NCBI GenBank assembly: GCA_027493445.1
Contig: JAOSKU010000001.1
Location: 3,430,822 to 3,494,821, forward strand
Direction of reading: 5' to 3'
From: Thermoleophilia bacterium
GTDB taxonomy: Bacteria; Actinomycetota; Thermoleophilia; RBG-16-64-13
DNA: 64,000 nucleotides
Part shown: one piece after another, positions 24,778 to 34,137 of the stretch
Layout of the letters: each line of letters begins with the position of its first letter
Numbering within the stretch: the stretch's first letter is position 1
Notes under the pieces: generated by a model
What the model was told of the DNA's origin: nothing
Database searches by the model: none
Seen by the model: the letters and a program-made list of their open reading frames with translations, nothing else
Program-made: the position numbers and the translations under genes

Positions 24778-25652
24778 CAGCCCCCCACCTGCTCGCGTTC
24801 AGCAGGCGAACCGATGTGATGCCCCTGCTCGAGCGGCTCGCCGGCTATCTCTTCGGCGCTTACCACCACGATTCGACCCCCGACCTCGACCACCTCGACG
24901 GGCGTGCCGTAAAGGTCGCTCAGGCGTCCGGTGGTCATGATCGCCTGCGGAGTACCGACCGCCCAGCGCCCGGCTACCAGGTAGAGAACCCGGTCGACGT
25001 AGGGCAGCACCGGGTTGATCTCGTGGGTGACGAAGATGACGGCCGTTCCGGCCTGACGCCGGCGTTCGTCGATCAAGCTCGACACCTCGCGCTGGTGTGA
25101 CAGGTCGAGCGAGGAGAGCGGCTCATCGCACAGCAGCAGGGCGGGATTGGTGAGCAAGGCCTGGGCGATCCGCAGGCGCTGCTGCTCGCCGCCTGACAGC
25201 CGTCCGACGGGGGCGTCGGCATAGCCCGTTGCTCGAACCGATCGGAGCGCTCCGTCTATTCTCCTACGCTTCCCGGCTGTCATGATCGGCAGCCCGAAGC
25301 GATGGCCATCGAGTCCAAACTCCACGAGATCACGGCCTCGGATGGGTAGGTCGGGATCAAAGGCACGCTGCTGCGGGACGTAGCCGACGCAGCCTCGACC
25401 GCGATGGGGGGGCTGCCCGTGAACTTCGACCGTGCCGGCGGTAAGGGGAAAGAGGCCGAGGAGGACCTTCAGCAGGCTGGTCTTGCCGGCTCCGTTCGGC
25501 CCCAGCACGGCCAGGAACTCACCGGGGGACACGGCCAGATTCAGTCCCTCCCAGATGGTGCGGCCGCCGTGGCCCAGCGTGGCTTCCTGCAGTCGGACGA
25601 CCGGTCTTCCCGGAGCGACCTCACAGGCCGCGTGTCGTCTCCAAGCCGCCAT
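24777..25652 (-). CDS. znuC: Metal ABC transporter ATP-binding protein (ZnuC family)
   Basis: ABC ATPase of 291 aa. Walker A is GPNGAGKTS, the Q-loop lies in GYVPQQRAF, the signature LSGGEQQRLRIAQAL, Walker B LLLCDEPLSSLD, and the switch His VTHEI. The C-terminal tail ends HHIGSPAEREQ and may bind metal or be a linker. ATG 25652, with GGGTGG upstream, lies 4 nt after the binding-protein stop; a GTG at 25664 would overlap it and is possible. It powers uptake by the adjoining permease. Confidence 0.9.
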   Translation of the reverse strand: MAAWRRHAACEVAPGRPVVRLQEATLGHGGRTIWEGLNLAVSPGEFLAVLGPNGAGKTSLLKVLLGLFPLTAGTVEVHGQPPHRGRGCVGYVPQQRAFDPDLPIRGRDLVEFGLDGHRFGLPIMTAGKRRRIDGALRSVRATGYADAPVGRLSGGEQQRLRIAQALLTNPALLLCDEPLSSLDLSHQREVSSLIDERRRQAGTAVIFVTHEINPVLPYVDRVLYLVAGRWAVGTPQAIMTTGRLSDLYGTPVEVVEVGGRIVVVSAEEIAGEPLEQGHHIGSPAEREQVGG

Positions 25653-25656
25653 CCGA

Positions 25657-26589
25657 TCAACCACCCAGAGCCTGGAGTATCGCTCGAGCCTGCGCCAGCT
25701 GCCAGCTCTGGTAGGTGGGGTACTCAGGCGGCGGCGTCTCGGTCACGCCGACCACCGGGATGCCGGCTTCCCGGGCGAGATCCTGCACCCTTTGCGTCGT
25801 CCGGCTGGTGGCCTGGGTGTTGTAGAGGAGGAGCTTCACTTGGTGGCCGGTAATGAGCGCCTCCATCGCGGCGGTGTCGGCGGGGCCGGGTTCGTACCCC
25901 TCCTCGACCGCCGTCGCGAATCCGGGCGGCGTTTTCACCGCGAGACCGGCGGCCGCCAGCAGGTACTCCGAGACCCGCTCGGTGTAGGCTACCGGCGCTC
26001 CTGAGTACGTGTTCCGAATGTCCGAGATGGCGCTGAGGACGGGTTCCAGATCCGCCTCGAAGCGGGCCAGATTCTCGCTGAACAGCGCCGCGTTCGCCGG
26101 GTCCTTGGTCGCCAAAGCCTGCTCGATCGCCTTGGCCACGAGGGGAATCCGGGGCACGTCGTACCACAGATGGGGATTCGCGTCCGAGTCAGACACGCCC
26201 AGCACCTCTGCGACCGAAAGAACCGTCCGGCTGGGGTTGCTGCTCGCTCCGAGCAGCTTGTTCACGAAGTCGTCATACCCGGCGCCGTTGGCAATGACCA
26301 TGTCGGCCTGGGCAATGGCCGCGGCGCTCTGAGCATCCGATTCGAAGAGGTGTGGATCTGCGCTCGGATCGGTGATGAGCGAGGTGACGGCGACGCGGTC
26401 CCCACCGATCTGGGAGGCGATGCTACCCCAGAAACTCGCGGCGGCGACGATCCTGATCTGCCGCAGGCCGGCTCCGGTCACCGTGGTGGCCGCCGGGTCT
26501 GTGGAGGGGCCGCCAGAGCAGCCGACCAGCACGGCCGCAAGCGCAACCAGGGGGAGGATGACCAGGCGGAGATTCTGCAGGCGGGCCAT
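25657..26589 (-). CDS. znuA: Metal ABC transporter substrate-binding lipoprotein (ZnuA family)
   Basis: Cluster A-I solute-binding protein of 310 aa. An N-terminal signal with lipobox LVGC puts Cys24 as the lipidated residue, anchoring it outside the membrane. Likely metal ligands are the His in DPHLFE, the His in NPHLWYD, a Glu in YTERVSEYL and a downstream acidic residue. The His-rich loop common in zinc-specific ZnuA is absent, so Zn versus Mn is open. It starts 3 nt after the Fur-family gene, in the order regulator-znuA-znuC-znuB. Confidence 0.9.
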   Translation of the reverse strand: MARLQNLRLVILPLVALAAVLVGCSGGPSTDPAATTVTGAGLRQIRIVAAASFWGSIASQIGGDRVAVTSLITDPSADPHLFESDAQSAAAIAQADMVIANGAGYDDFVNKLLGASSNPSRTVLSVAEVLGVSDSDANPHLWYDVPRIPLVAKAIEQALATKDPANAALFSENLARFEADLEPVLSAISDIRNTYSGAPVAYTERVSEYLLAAAGLAVKTPPGFATAVEEGYEPGPADTAAMEALITGHQVKLLLYNTQATSRTTQRVQDLAREAGIPVVGVTETPPPEYPTYQSWQLAQARAILQALGG

Positions 26590-26592
26590 GGC

Positions 26593-27060
26593 TCAGTCCG
26601 CAGTCCCCGGAGCCTTTACCTCCGCCGAGCCCGCGCACGTCGAGCAGATGCCGGTCAAGATCACCTGGTGGTCGAGCAGGGTAAAGCCGCGGTCGCTCAC
26701 TCGTTGCACAACGGCATCGCCCAGGGCGCAGTCGGCGAGCACTTCGACGGAAGCGCATTCCTCACACACCAGATAGTCGTGGTGACCCCCCAGGTTCTCG
26801 CTGAGGGCCCAGCGCCGGGGGGTCTCGCCAAGATACAGATGACAGACGATTCCGGCTTCCTCCAGGGAGGCGAGGCAGCGGTATATGGGCGAAGGGTCCT
26901 CCGTACCTTCGAGTCTCTGCACCAGCTCATCGGCGGACAAGGGAAGCTCACTCTCTGCAAGCTCAGCCAAAGTGGCCCGCTTGAGACCGGTCAGTCGCAT
27001 GCCGCGCGCCCGCAGCCGGCGGCTGACTTCCTGGAAATCGACAGAGGGCATTTCGAACAC
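26593..27060 (-). CDS. zur: Fur-family metalloregulator, probably Zur
   Basis: A Fur-family repressor of about 155 aa. The winged helix spans about 1-80, and the metal-binding half contains HHDYLVCEEC and a C-terminal CSTC, giving two CxxC pairs for structural zinc. The GTG at 27060 is preferred because AGAGGA lies 5-6 nt upstream. An ATG at 27123 would begin at the predicted transcription start and give a leaderless, 21-residue-longer form. It is the first gene of the metal-uptake operon, so Zur is inferred; Mn- or Fe-sensing is possible. Confidence 0.85.
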   Translation of the reverse strand: MFEMPSVDFQEVSRRLRARGMRLTGLKRATLAELAESELPLSADELVQRLEGTEDPSPIYRCLASLEEAGIVCHLYLGETPRRWALSENLGGHHDYLVCEECASVEVLADCALGDAVVQRVSDRGFTLLDHQVILTGICSTCAGSAEVKAPGTAD

Positions 27061-27106
27061 GCTCGTCCTCTCACCCCAAGTGGCTCCGGTTTGTTTGGTC
27101 AACCTG

Positions 27107-27135
27107 TTGCAATAGTCAGTCATTGACCATTATAT
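27107..27135 (+). promoter_or_regulatory. Rightward promoter for the reductive dehalogenase gene
   Basis: TTGCAA (27107-27112), a 17-nt spacer and TTATAT (27130-27135). It would leave a leader of over 200 nt before the start at 27359. Its -10 overlaps the opposing zur -10. Confidence 0.45.
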
Positions 27136-27137
27136 CA
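27129..27137 (-). promoter_or_regulatory. Extended -10 promoter element of the zur-znu operon
   Basis: On the minus strand TGA-TATAAT is a perfect extended -10 (TGnTATAAT). Immediately downstream GTCA-A-TGAC forms a small palindrome that could belong to a metalloregulator box. The predicted start of transcription falls near 27123. Confidence 0.55.
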
Positions 27138-27358
27138 TGGCTGAACCCTGTCGAGAGCTGCTCCGGGCGGCGCAGACGTCTGTCCGGCATCCGGAAGCTA
27201 GGAGGCCCAGTTGCTCTGGAACCTGGTCGCGCCGGCCTCGGCGGGCTCGCGTCCGGGGACAAGTCGAGGGTTCGCAATGTTGGACGAGCGGCGAGCCGGA
27301 CGATAGCATGTCCCGGGGGAATGCCTTGTACCTCCCTGACGACCGACCCGAGGGGAAA

Positions 27359-28534
27359 ATGAACGACGCTTCTGCGCTGTCCGTGCCGGCCACTCGCTTT
27401 GACCAGAGGAACGAGATCTTCAAACGCAGCTTCTGGGACGAATCCCTGGCTGAAGCCGGCCGCCGCTTCTACCGGGAGGCCGTCTACCAGGATCGGGCCG
27501 GGTACCGTAAGATCGACTACGCCCTGCGCAACGCCTCCTGGGACCTCGAGTGGTCCTTTGGCCACGGGAACGCCCGTTCGGGCGATCTGCTCTACGCCTG
27601 GGAAGGTATTCCCGAGAAGGCCCGCCACTTCGTGGAGGCCGGCGCTCCGGTGGAGCTTCCGCCTGCGGAGATGAGCGAAGCCGTCAAGCGCGCGGCCCGT
27701 CTGTTCGGGGCCGGCGCGGTGGGCGTGACCAAGGTGCATCCCAACTGGGTGTACTCCCACGAGTTCGATGTGCTCGAGAGAGAGCACCGCCCGCTGGAGC
27801 TGCCGGAGGGTTGTGACCACGCGGTCGTCCTGGCCATCGAGATGGACTACCAGGCCCTGCGATCCGCGCCCAGTGGGGTGGGCGGCGCGGCTACGGGCCT
27901 CGGCTACTCGCGCATGGCGGCTGTGGCCCGTCTGGTAGCCATGTTCATCCGGGGGCTGGGGTACCGGGCCATCCCCTGCGGCAACGACACGGCTTTGAGT
28001 GTCCCCCTGGCGCTGTCGGCCGGTCTGGGCGAGTGGAGCCGCATGGGGCTGATGGTCACCCCCGAGTTCGGGCCGCGTGTCCGCCTGTGCAAGGTGTTCA
28101 CCGATCTGCCCCTGACCGCCGACGGCTACCGGCCTTTTGGGGTGGTGGACTTCTGCCGCACCTGCAAGAAGTGCGCCGCCGGCTGCCCGTCACGAGCCAT
28201 CCCGGAGGGGGGCATGACTACCGAGGGTCCGAACATCTCCAGCCATTCGGGTATCGAGAAGTGGTACGTCGACGGGGAGCGCTGCTTCCAGTACTGGGGC
28301 CAGAACCGCATGGACTGCGCGGTGTGCATCCGCGTGTGCCCCTTCAACAAGCCGGCGGGGCGCATCCACGGCCTGGCTCGGGGGCTCATCAAGCGGACGG
28401 CGCTGGCGAACCGCCCCCTGGTCTGGATCGATGACGCCCTGGGCTACGGCCGGCGGTCGTCGTCCGCCGGGTTTTGGGGAGGGTCTTCGTTGACCGGCAA
28501 GTCGCCACCCCGGGTGGAGGTGGACCGATGCTGA
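27359..28534 (+). CDS. Reductive dehalogenase homologue (RdhA-like) without Tat signal
   Basis: A 391-aa cobalamin/Fe-S protein related to reductive dehalogenases. The N-terminal part has FDQRNEIFKRSFWD. The cobalamin region includes GLGEWSRMGLMVTPEFG and FTDLPLTADG. Two Fe-S motifs follow: Cys266, 269, 272, 276 (CRTCKKCAAGC) and Cys309, 320, 323, 327 (MDCAVCIRVCP). QueG also shares this core, but the GLGE...TPEFG...TDLPL pattern fits RdhA better. There is no twin-arginine signal and no rdhB anchor gene nearby, so it is predicted to be cytoplasmic. The ATG at 27359 has GAGGGG upstream; longer starts would add low-complexity sequence. It overlaps the MscS gene by 7 nt. Confidence 0.82.
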   Translation: MNDASALSVPATRFDQRNEIFKRSFWDESLAEAGRRFYREAVYQDRAGYRKIDYALRNASWDLEWSFGHGNARSGDLLYAWEGIPEKARHFVEAGAPVELPPAEMSEAVKRAARLFGAGAVGVTKVHPNWVYSHEFDVLEREHRPLELPEGCDHAVVLAIEMDYQALRSAPSGVGGAATGLGYSRMAAVARLVAMFIRGLGYRAIPCGNDTALSVPLALSAGLGEWSRMGLMVTPEFGPRVRLCKVFTDLPLTADGYRPFGVVDFCRTCKKCAAGCPSRAIPEGGMTTEGPNISSHSGIEKWYVDGERCFQYWGQNRMDCAVCIRVCPFNKPAGRIHGLARGLIKRTALANRPLVWIDDALGYGRRSSSAGFWGGSSLTGKSPPRVEVDRC

Positions 28535-29577
28535 GCGCGGGTCCGACTCTGCAGCAGGCCGCGACCGCGGCCGGCGCCCTGGGCGCCGGCCTCGTTCTGG
28601 GACTGGCCTACCGTCTGATCGTACTCAACGTTCTCCGCCATCGGGTGGAGCGCTGGCGGTGGTCGGGAGGGAGCGCGGTGCTGGCCGCACTGGGGAGCAT
28701 GCCCGTGCTCTGGCTGGTGCTGGCGGGCCTGTACGGGGCCTTGCGGGCGCTCCCGTTCCAGCCGGGGGTTCTCGACGCGGCGCAGAAGGCCATCGCGGTG
28801 GTGGCCGTCCTCTCGGTGACTTGGGTGGCGGCCCGGGCCGCGGCCGCCCTCGTGCAGCTATGGGCCGATCGCAGCGAAGGCGTGCTGCCCGGTATGACTA
28901 TCTTCTCCAACCTGACCAGGGCCCTGGTGGCCTTCATCGGGCTGCTGGTGCTGCTCCAGTATCTGGGCTACTCGATCACGCCCATGCTGACCGCCCTCGG
29001 GGTGGGCGGCTTGGCCTTGGCCCTGGCGTTGCAGGACACCCTCTCGAACCTGTTCGCCGGCTTTCACATCCTGGCCTCGAGGCAGGTGCGCCCGGGGGAC
29101 TACGTGAAGCTCGCCTCCGGCGAAGAGGGCTACATCGAGGACATCACCTGGCGAAACACCCGTATCCGGGCCCTTCCTAACAACCTCATCATCGTTCCCA
29201 ACGCCACCCTGGCGGGCTCGATCGTGACGAACTACTTTCTCCCGGACCGGGAGCTGAGCGTGCTGGTACAGGTGGGGGTGAGCTACGGGAGCGACCTGGA
29301 GACGGTAGAGGCGGTGAGCGTCGACGTGGCCCGCGAGACCCTGCGCGAGGTGCCGGGAGCCGTGCCCGACTTCCAGCCTGTGGTCCGTTTTCATACCTTC
29401 GACGATTCAAGCGTGAACTTCACCATGGTGCTGCGGGCCTCGGAGTATGGCGACCAGTATCTGCTGAAGCACGAGTTCATCAAGCGGCTCCACGCCCGGT
29501 ATGCCCGGGAGGGGATCGAGATCCCGTTCCCGATCCGTACGGTGCTGCTTCGCTCAGAGGAGGCGGGCGCCGACTGA
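28528..29577 (+). CDS. MscS-family mechanosensitive ion channel
   Basis: A 349-aa small-conductance mechanosensitive channel. About four N-terminal hydrophobic helices precede the pore-lining helix (ALGVGGLALALALQDTLSNLFAG, near 165-187) and the cytoplasmic beta domain (PGDYVKL, IEDITWRNTRIRALPNNLIIVPN). It releases solutes on osmotic downshock. GGAGGTGG precedes the ATG at 28528, which overlaps the stop of the dehalogenase homologue, so the two may be co-translated despite unrelated roles. Confidence 0.9.
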   Translation: MLSAGPTLQQAATAAGALGAGLVLGLAYRLIVLNVLRHRVERWRWSGGSAVLAALGSMPVLWLVLAGLYGALRALPFQPGVLDAAQKAIAVVAVLSVTWVAARAAAALVQLWADRSEGVLPGMTIFSNLTRALVAFIGLLVLLQYLGYSITPMLTALGVGGLALALALQDTLSNLFAGFHILASRQVRPGDYVKLASGEEGYIEDITWRNTRIRALPNNLIIVPNATLAGSIVTNYFLPDRELSVLVQVGVSYGSDLETVEAVSVDVARETLREVPGAVPDFQPVVRFHTFDDSSVNFTMVLRASEYGDQYLLKHEFIKRLHARYAREGIEIPFPIRTVLLRSEEAGAD

Positions 29578-29639
29578 GATCACGCGCGAACTCCGCTCGC
29601 ATCTCGCGCGTGGGGTCGGGCGCGCATGCTCGGGCCCTC

Positions 29640-30887
29640 TCAGGTCCCTCCACTTGCCTCCGTCTTCAAGGCGGCGATCCGTTCCAGGACCGGAGGGTGG
29701 GAGTAGTTGAGGGCCACGTAGAAGGGGTCGGGCGTCAGGTTCGACAGGTTGTTCTTCGAGAGCGTCTTCAGGGCGCCTATCATGCTCTCCGAGTCGCCGG
29801 TCGTGCGGGCGGCATACGCGTCGGCCTGGCGCTCGTGCCGGCGGGAAAGGGCCTGCAGCCCCAGGGAGAGAACGAACTCCACCGGGGTGAGGAGCAGTCC
29901 GAAGAAGAGCAGCCCGGCGTGGACCGAGGGCTCCTGCACGCCGAAAGCGGCAAAGAGGCCCTCTCGGCTCAGGAACTGGCTGAGGAGGGCAAAGAGCAGG
30001 CCCATGTGGACCACCGAGGCGGCCAGGCCTATCAGAACGTGACGCCGTTTGTAGTGGCCCACCTCGTGGGCGATGACGGCCACCAGCTGGGGCGTGGAGT
30101 GCTGGGCGATCAGGGTGTCGAACAGGGCGATCCGCTTGTTCTTCCCGAAGCCCGTGAAGAAGGCGTTGGCCCGAGTGGAGCGCCGGGAGCCGTCCATCAC
30201 CATGACCGACTTGAGGGGGAAGCTCACCGAAGTGGCATAGTCGGAGATGGCCTGGCGGAGCTCGCCGTCCTCGAGAGGGGTATAGCGGTTGAAGAGGGGC
30301 ATGATCCAGGTAGGTAGGATGAACTGCACGGTGAGAGTAAACGCGACAGCTGCTGTCCAGGCATAGAGCCAGGCCAGGGAGCCCGCGTACGTGAAGAAAC
30401 TGAGCAGGGCGGCCAGGGCGGGCACGCCGAGCAGCAGGGCCAGGCCGAGACTCTTGACCAGATCGGCGACAAAGGTGCGGGCAGTCGTACGGTTGAACCC
30501 GTAGCGCTCCTCCAGCACGAAGGTACCGTAGAGGCGGAAGGGCAGGTCGAGGACGGTGCGCGCGGCCACCAGTGCCCCGATGAAGACCAGCCCGCGGCCG
30601 ACGCTGCCGGCGTCGAGCCCGGCCACCCAGCGGTCGAGGGCGGCGAACCCGCCGGCGAACCAGAAGGCCAGCAGCAGAACCAGGTTGAAGCTCGAGGTGA
30701 CCATCCCCAGACGGGTGCGCTCCCGGGTGTAGCGCTGGGAGCGGCTGTAAGTTTCCGGGTCGAAGACACCCGCGAATTCCTGGGGCAGCACGTCGTCTAG
30801 GGCACGCAGGTTGCGCAGATCGGCCCCGCGAGCCACGAGATACTCGGCCACGAGCGCGGCCAGGATGATGGCGGCGTAGGCGTTCAT
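29640..30887 (-). CDS. M48-family (Ste24-like) membrane zinc metallopeptidase
   Basis: A 415-aa integral membrane protease. The zinc motif is His274-Glu275-x2-His278 in VIAHEVGHYKRRH, with a further Glu expected in the downstream FELQADAYA-type position (here RHERQADAYA). Several hydrophobic segments flank it, and a Ste24-type N-terminal domain contains RYGFNRTT. The family cleaves membrane or misfolded proteins. The ATG at 30887 is the only credible start. It is convergent with MscS and divergent from the agmatinase-family gene. Confidence 0.9.
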   Translation of the reverse strand: MNAYAAIILAALVAEYLVARGADLRNLRALDDVLPQEFAGVFDPETYSRSQRYTRERTRLGMVTSSFNLVLLLAFWFAGGFAALDRWVAGLDAGSVGRGLVFIGALVAARTVLDLPFRLYGTFVLEERYGFNRTTARTFVADLVKSLGLALLLGVPALAALLSFFTYAGSLAWLYAWTAAVAFTLTVQFILPTWIMPLFNRYTPLEDGELRQAISDYATSVSFPLKSVMVMDGSRRSTRANAFFTGFGKNKRIALFDTLIAQHSTPQLVAVIAHEVGHYKRRHVLIGLAASVVHMGLLFALLSQFLSREGLFAAFGVQEPSVHAGLLFFGLLLTPVEFVLSLGLQALSRRHERQADAYAARTTGDSESMIGALKTLSKNNLSNLTPDPFYVALNYSHPPVLERIAALKTEASGGT

Positions 30888-30980
30888 GAGTTCATGCTAG
30901 CCCATGCGGCGCGGGCGTGTGGGCCGGCTGCCGAGCCGCGGGCTCCCGTCACCAGCCCCGGCCAGCCGCCGGGCGGGCGT

Positions 30981-31009
30981 TTGACACATGGTAGGCCGCC
31001 CGGTAGGGT
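30981..31009 (+). promoter_or_regulatory. Promoter of the agmatinase-family gene
   Basis: TTGACA (30981-30986), a 17-nt spacer and TAGGGT (31004-31009), about 27 nt before the start codon at 31037. Confidence 0.6.
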
Positions 31010-31036
31010 CGCCGCAGAGATCGAGAAAGGAGTCCG

Positions 31037-31997
31037 ATGGCAGAGCCTGTCCGGCCATCCGTGCCGGCGCAACCGCTCTTCGGCATGGCTTCCACCTTCA
31101 TGTTCGTGCCCCGCTGCGACGACCCGGAGCGTTCGGAAGCCGACGTCATCGTCAGCGGTGTTCCCTTCGATCTGGCCACCACCGGCCGGCCGGGGGGCCC
31201 GCCTCGGGCCCACGGGTATCCGTCTGGCCTCCGCCAACCTGGCCTGGGAGCATGCCCGCTGGCCGTGGGGATTTTCTCTGACCGAGTCCTTGAAGGTTGA
31301 GGACATGGGCGACGTGGCCTTCGACTCGGGCAGCCCCCAGAGCCTGCTCGACAGTCTGGCGACGCATGCCCAGCGCGTCCTGGGCGCCGGCAAGACCATG
31401 CTCACGTTGGGCGGCGACCATTTCGTCTCGTTGCCCTTGATCCGGGCCCACGCCGAGAAGTTCGGCGAGCTCGCCTTGATCCACTTCGACTCGCACACCG
31501 ATAGCTATGACGAGGGCGGACCCTACGACCACGGCATCATGATGCGCGAAGTCGATCGGGAAGGCGCCGTCGACCCGGCCCACTCGGTGCAGGTGGGCAT
31601 CCGTACCGAGTACCACCGCGAGAGTCACCGGTTCAACGTGCTCGACGCTGCCTGGTGCAATGAGCGAGGGCCGGCCGAGATCGCCGGCCGCATCAAGGAA
31701 ATCGTGGCCGGGCGCAAGGCCTACCTGACCCTCGATATCGACTGTCTGGACCCGGCCTACGCGCCCGGCACCGGTACGCCGGTGATCGGGGGGCTCAGCA
31801 CGGACGCGCTCCTCAAGGTGCTGCGCGACCTGGTGAGCGTCGAGATCGTAGGGATGGACCTGGTGGAGGTGGCGCCACCCTTCGACCACGCCGAGATCAC
31901 GTCGCTCGCCGCCGCGACCCTGGCGCTCGAGCTGCTTTATGTGCTGGCTGCCCGCCGTTCGGGCGGTGGGATCGGGCCGCACACCGCGGATCGATGA
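31037..31997 (+). CDS. speB: Agmatinase/arginase-family ureohydrolase (frame disrupted)
   Basis: Binuclear-manganese ureohydrolase of about 319 aa. The metal motifs GGDHFVSLP, HFDSHTDSYD and TLDIDCLDPAYAPGTGTP are all present. The last is characteristic of agmatinases and guanidinobutyrases. One extra G in the G6 run at 31192-31197 shifts the frame after PFDLATTGRPG; the remainder continues intact, so an assembly error is likely. AAAGGAG precedes the ATG. It probably converts agmatine, or another guanidino compound, to an amine and urea. It is monocistronic with a near-consensus promoter. Confidence 0.88.
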
Positions 31998-32049
31998 CCC
32001 GTTGGCGCGTACCGGCGCGCGCCAACTCCCTACTTTCGCGGCCGGAGCC

Positions 32050-32130
32050 GTCCGGGCGCACCAAGGACACCGCATCGGGCCGTCCGGCGCGGCCGCGGCT
32101 GTCGGAGCTTCGTCTTGGAGCGAGCTCCTA
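32050..32130. repeat. Dispersed palindromic repeat, partial copy (copy 2)
   Basis: The block GGACACCGCATCGGGCCG and the following GCGGCCGCGGC...GCTTCGTCTTGGAGCGAGCTC match the right half of the repeat family. It ends at the stop codon (TAG, 32128-32130) of the minus-strand antiporter. Confidence 0.6.
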
Positions 32131-34137
32131 CTCGCCCCCCGGCCTCGGAAGGATGGGGCAGACCTCCGAAGGGACACCGAAGAGGCACGCCGCTCGCGCC
32201 AGGTTGGAGCCGCGGCCTAGCAGTACGAAGACATCCCCCGCCTGGATGACCGTATCCGCGGGCGGGTTGGCGATCGTGCGTCCTCCGCGCCGCACGGCGA
32301 GAATCGTGACGGCGTGGTCGCGCCGGAGCCCCGAATCGGCCAGAGTGACGCCCAGGAGGGCGGCGTGGGGGGCGGCTCTGACCGTGCGCACGTCCATCTC
32401 GCGCTCCTGACCACCAGCTCCGCCGTACCGGCCAGGACCGGTGGCCGAGTCTCCCCGCAAGAGGCCGTAGTCGAGCGCTCTGATCTCGGCCACGTGGGCT
32501 TGGATCTCGTCCTCGGGGATCATGTACCGGCGCAGCGCTCGGGCGAAGATCTCGACCGAGGTCTCGAACTCCTCGGGGATGACTTCGTCGGCTCCTAGGT
32601 CGTGCAGAGCCGGTACCTCGGCCAGGTAGCGGGTCCGCGCGATGATGTGCAGACCAGGGTTGGAAGCACGCAGCCGGGCCACGATCCTCCTGGTGGCCGC
32701 CGGGTCGTTGATGACCACGGCTCCAACCCGCGCCGCGCCCACCGCGGCATGCTGAAGCACCGCCTCGTTGTCGGCGTCGCCAAAGACAATGGGCTCGCCC
32801 CGGGCGCGCTCCGCGCGCACCGTGACCGGGTTCAGCTCCACGATGACGTGGGGGATGTCGTTCGCCCGGGCCGCCCGGGCCAGGTTCCGCCCGTTGACTC
32901 CGAAGCCCACGATGAGCAGGTGGTCCTGCAGCTCGAGGGCTGTCTCCTCCGCCCGCCGCCGCCCGAAACGGGCCAGAGCCCGGCTGCGGGTGAGCGGTTC
33001 GATGACGCGCTCCCTCCCGGCGATCACGAACGGAGTGACCGCCATGGTGGCGACCGACACCGTGAGGAATGTCTGATAGTCGGCCCGGGCCAGCAGTCCC
33101 GCCCCGACGGCGGCTTGGCCGAGGACGAAGGAGAACTCCCCTACCTGGGCGAGGGAAAGGCCGGTGTCGAGGGCCGTGCGCACGGGGAAACCCAGGGCGG
33201 CCACCGCGAGCCCGCCGGTGAGCGTCTTCAGGACGACCACGACGGCAGCGAGAGGCAGCACGACCCAGATGCGCTCGGCCAGGAGCCCGGGGTCGACCAG
33301 CATGCCCACCGAGACGAAGAAGAAGCTCAAGAACACGTCGCGCAACGGGGTTACCGAGCCCAGGGCCTGCCGCCCATAGTCGGAAGAAGCGATCAAGAGG
33401 CCGGCTAGGAACGCTCCTAGGGCTAAGGACAAGCCGGCCCAGGCCGAAAGGGCAGCCACGCCCAAACAGAGCGCCAGGACGGTGATGAGGAAGGTCTCGG
33501 TGCTCCCCGTACGGGCCACCTGGAACAGCAGCCGGGGAACCAGCCAGAAGCCCGAAGCCACGACGCCCACCGTCAAGGCGGCCATGCCCAGCAGCTCCGT
33601 CACCTCGATCTCTTCACCCGTCGCACCCGCCAGGAGGGGCAGCGCGACTATGAGCGGAACCACCATGAGGTCCTGGAACACGAGGATGCTCAGGCTGTTG
33701 CGACCGTGTGGGGTGCTGAGCTCGCCTCGGACCTGCAGCAGCTTCAAGACGATGGCGGAGCTGCTGACCGACAGGAGCAGCCCCAGGACGAGGGCCTCGT
33801 GCCATCCGCGGCCCCCCAGCGTGGCCAGGAGCATGCCGGCGGCGGCTGTCAAGCCCATCTGGAGGGACCCTCCCACCAGCAGTGGGCTCCGCAGGCGCAT
33901 GAGCTCGGGTAGGGAGAACTCCATACCGATGGTGAAGAGGAGCAGGACGATCCCCAGCTCGGCCAGGACGCTTACGCTCTCCGGCTCGTGAATGGCAGCC
34001 AGGCCTCCAGGACCCAGGACCAACCCGGCGACGAAGAGGCCGACGATGGCCGGGATGCGCATCCGCTCGAACGCCACCATGACGACCACGGCCACGACGA
34101 GCACGATCACCATGTCGCGGATCAACTCAAGGACCAA
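32128..34137 (-). CDS. CPA2-family monovalent cation:proton antiporter with RCK domains
   Basis: A 669-aa KefB/KefC-like transporter. About twelve membrane segments (1-390) carry the ion-path motif GAFLAGLLIASSDYG and VLGQAAVGAG. A TrkA-N (RCK) Rossmann domain follows (LIVGFGVNGRNLA) and a C-terminal TrkA-C domain (VRTVRAAPHAALLGVTL). It exchanges K+ or Na+ for H+ under nucleotide control. The TTG at 34137 is chosen because GGAAGGAG lies 5-6 nt upstream and gives MVLELIRDMVIVL, the family N-terminus; the ATG at 34113 has no ribosome site. Its stop lies within a repeat copy. Confidence 0.88.
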   Translation of the reverse strand: MVLELIRDMVIVLVVAVVVMVAFERMRIPAIVGLFVAGLVLGPGGLAAIHEPESVSVLAELGIVLLLFTIGMEFSLPELMRLRSPLLVGGSLQMGLTAAAGMLLATLGGRGWHEALVLGLLLSVSSSAIVLKLLQVRGELSTPHGRNSLSILVFQDLMVVPLIVALPLLAGATGEEIEVTELLGMAALTVGVVASGFWLVPRLLFQVARTGSTETFLITVLALCLGVAALSAWAGLSLALGAFLAGLLIASSDYGRQALGSVTPLRDVFLSFFFVSVGMLVDPGLLAERIWVVLPLAAVVVVLKTLTGGLAVAALGFPVRTALDTGLSLAQVGEFSFVLGQAAVGAGLLARADYQTFLTVSVATMAVTPFVIAGRERVIEPLTRSRALARFGRRRAEETALELQDHLLIVGFGVNGRNLARAARANDIPHVIVELNPVTVRAERARGEPIVFGDADNEAVLQHAAVGAARVGAVVINDPAATRRIVARLRASNPGLHIIARTRYLAEVPALHDLGADEVIPEEFETSVEIFARALRRYMIPEDEIQAHVAEIRALDYGLLRGDSATGPGRYGGAGGQEREMDVRTVRAAPHAALLGVTLADSGLRRDHAVTILAVRRGGRTIANPPADTVIQAGDVFVLLGRGSNLARAACLFGVPSEVCPILPRPGGE

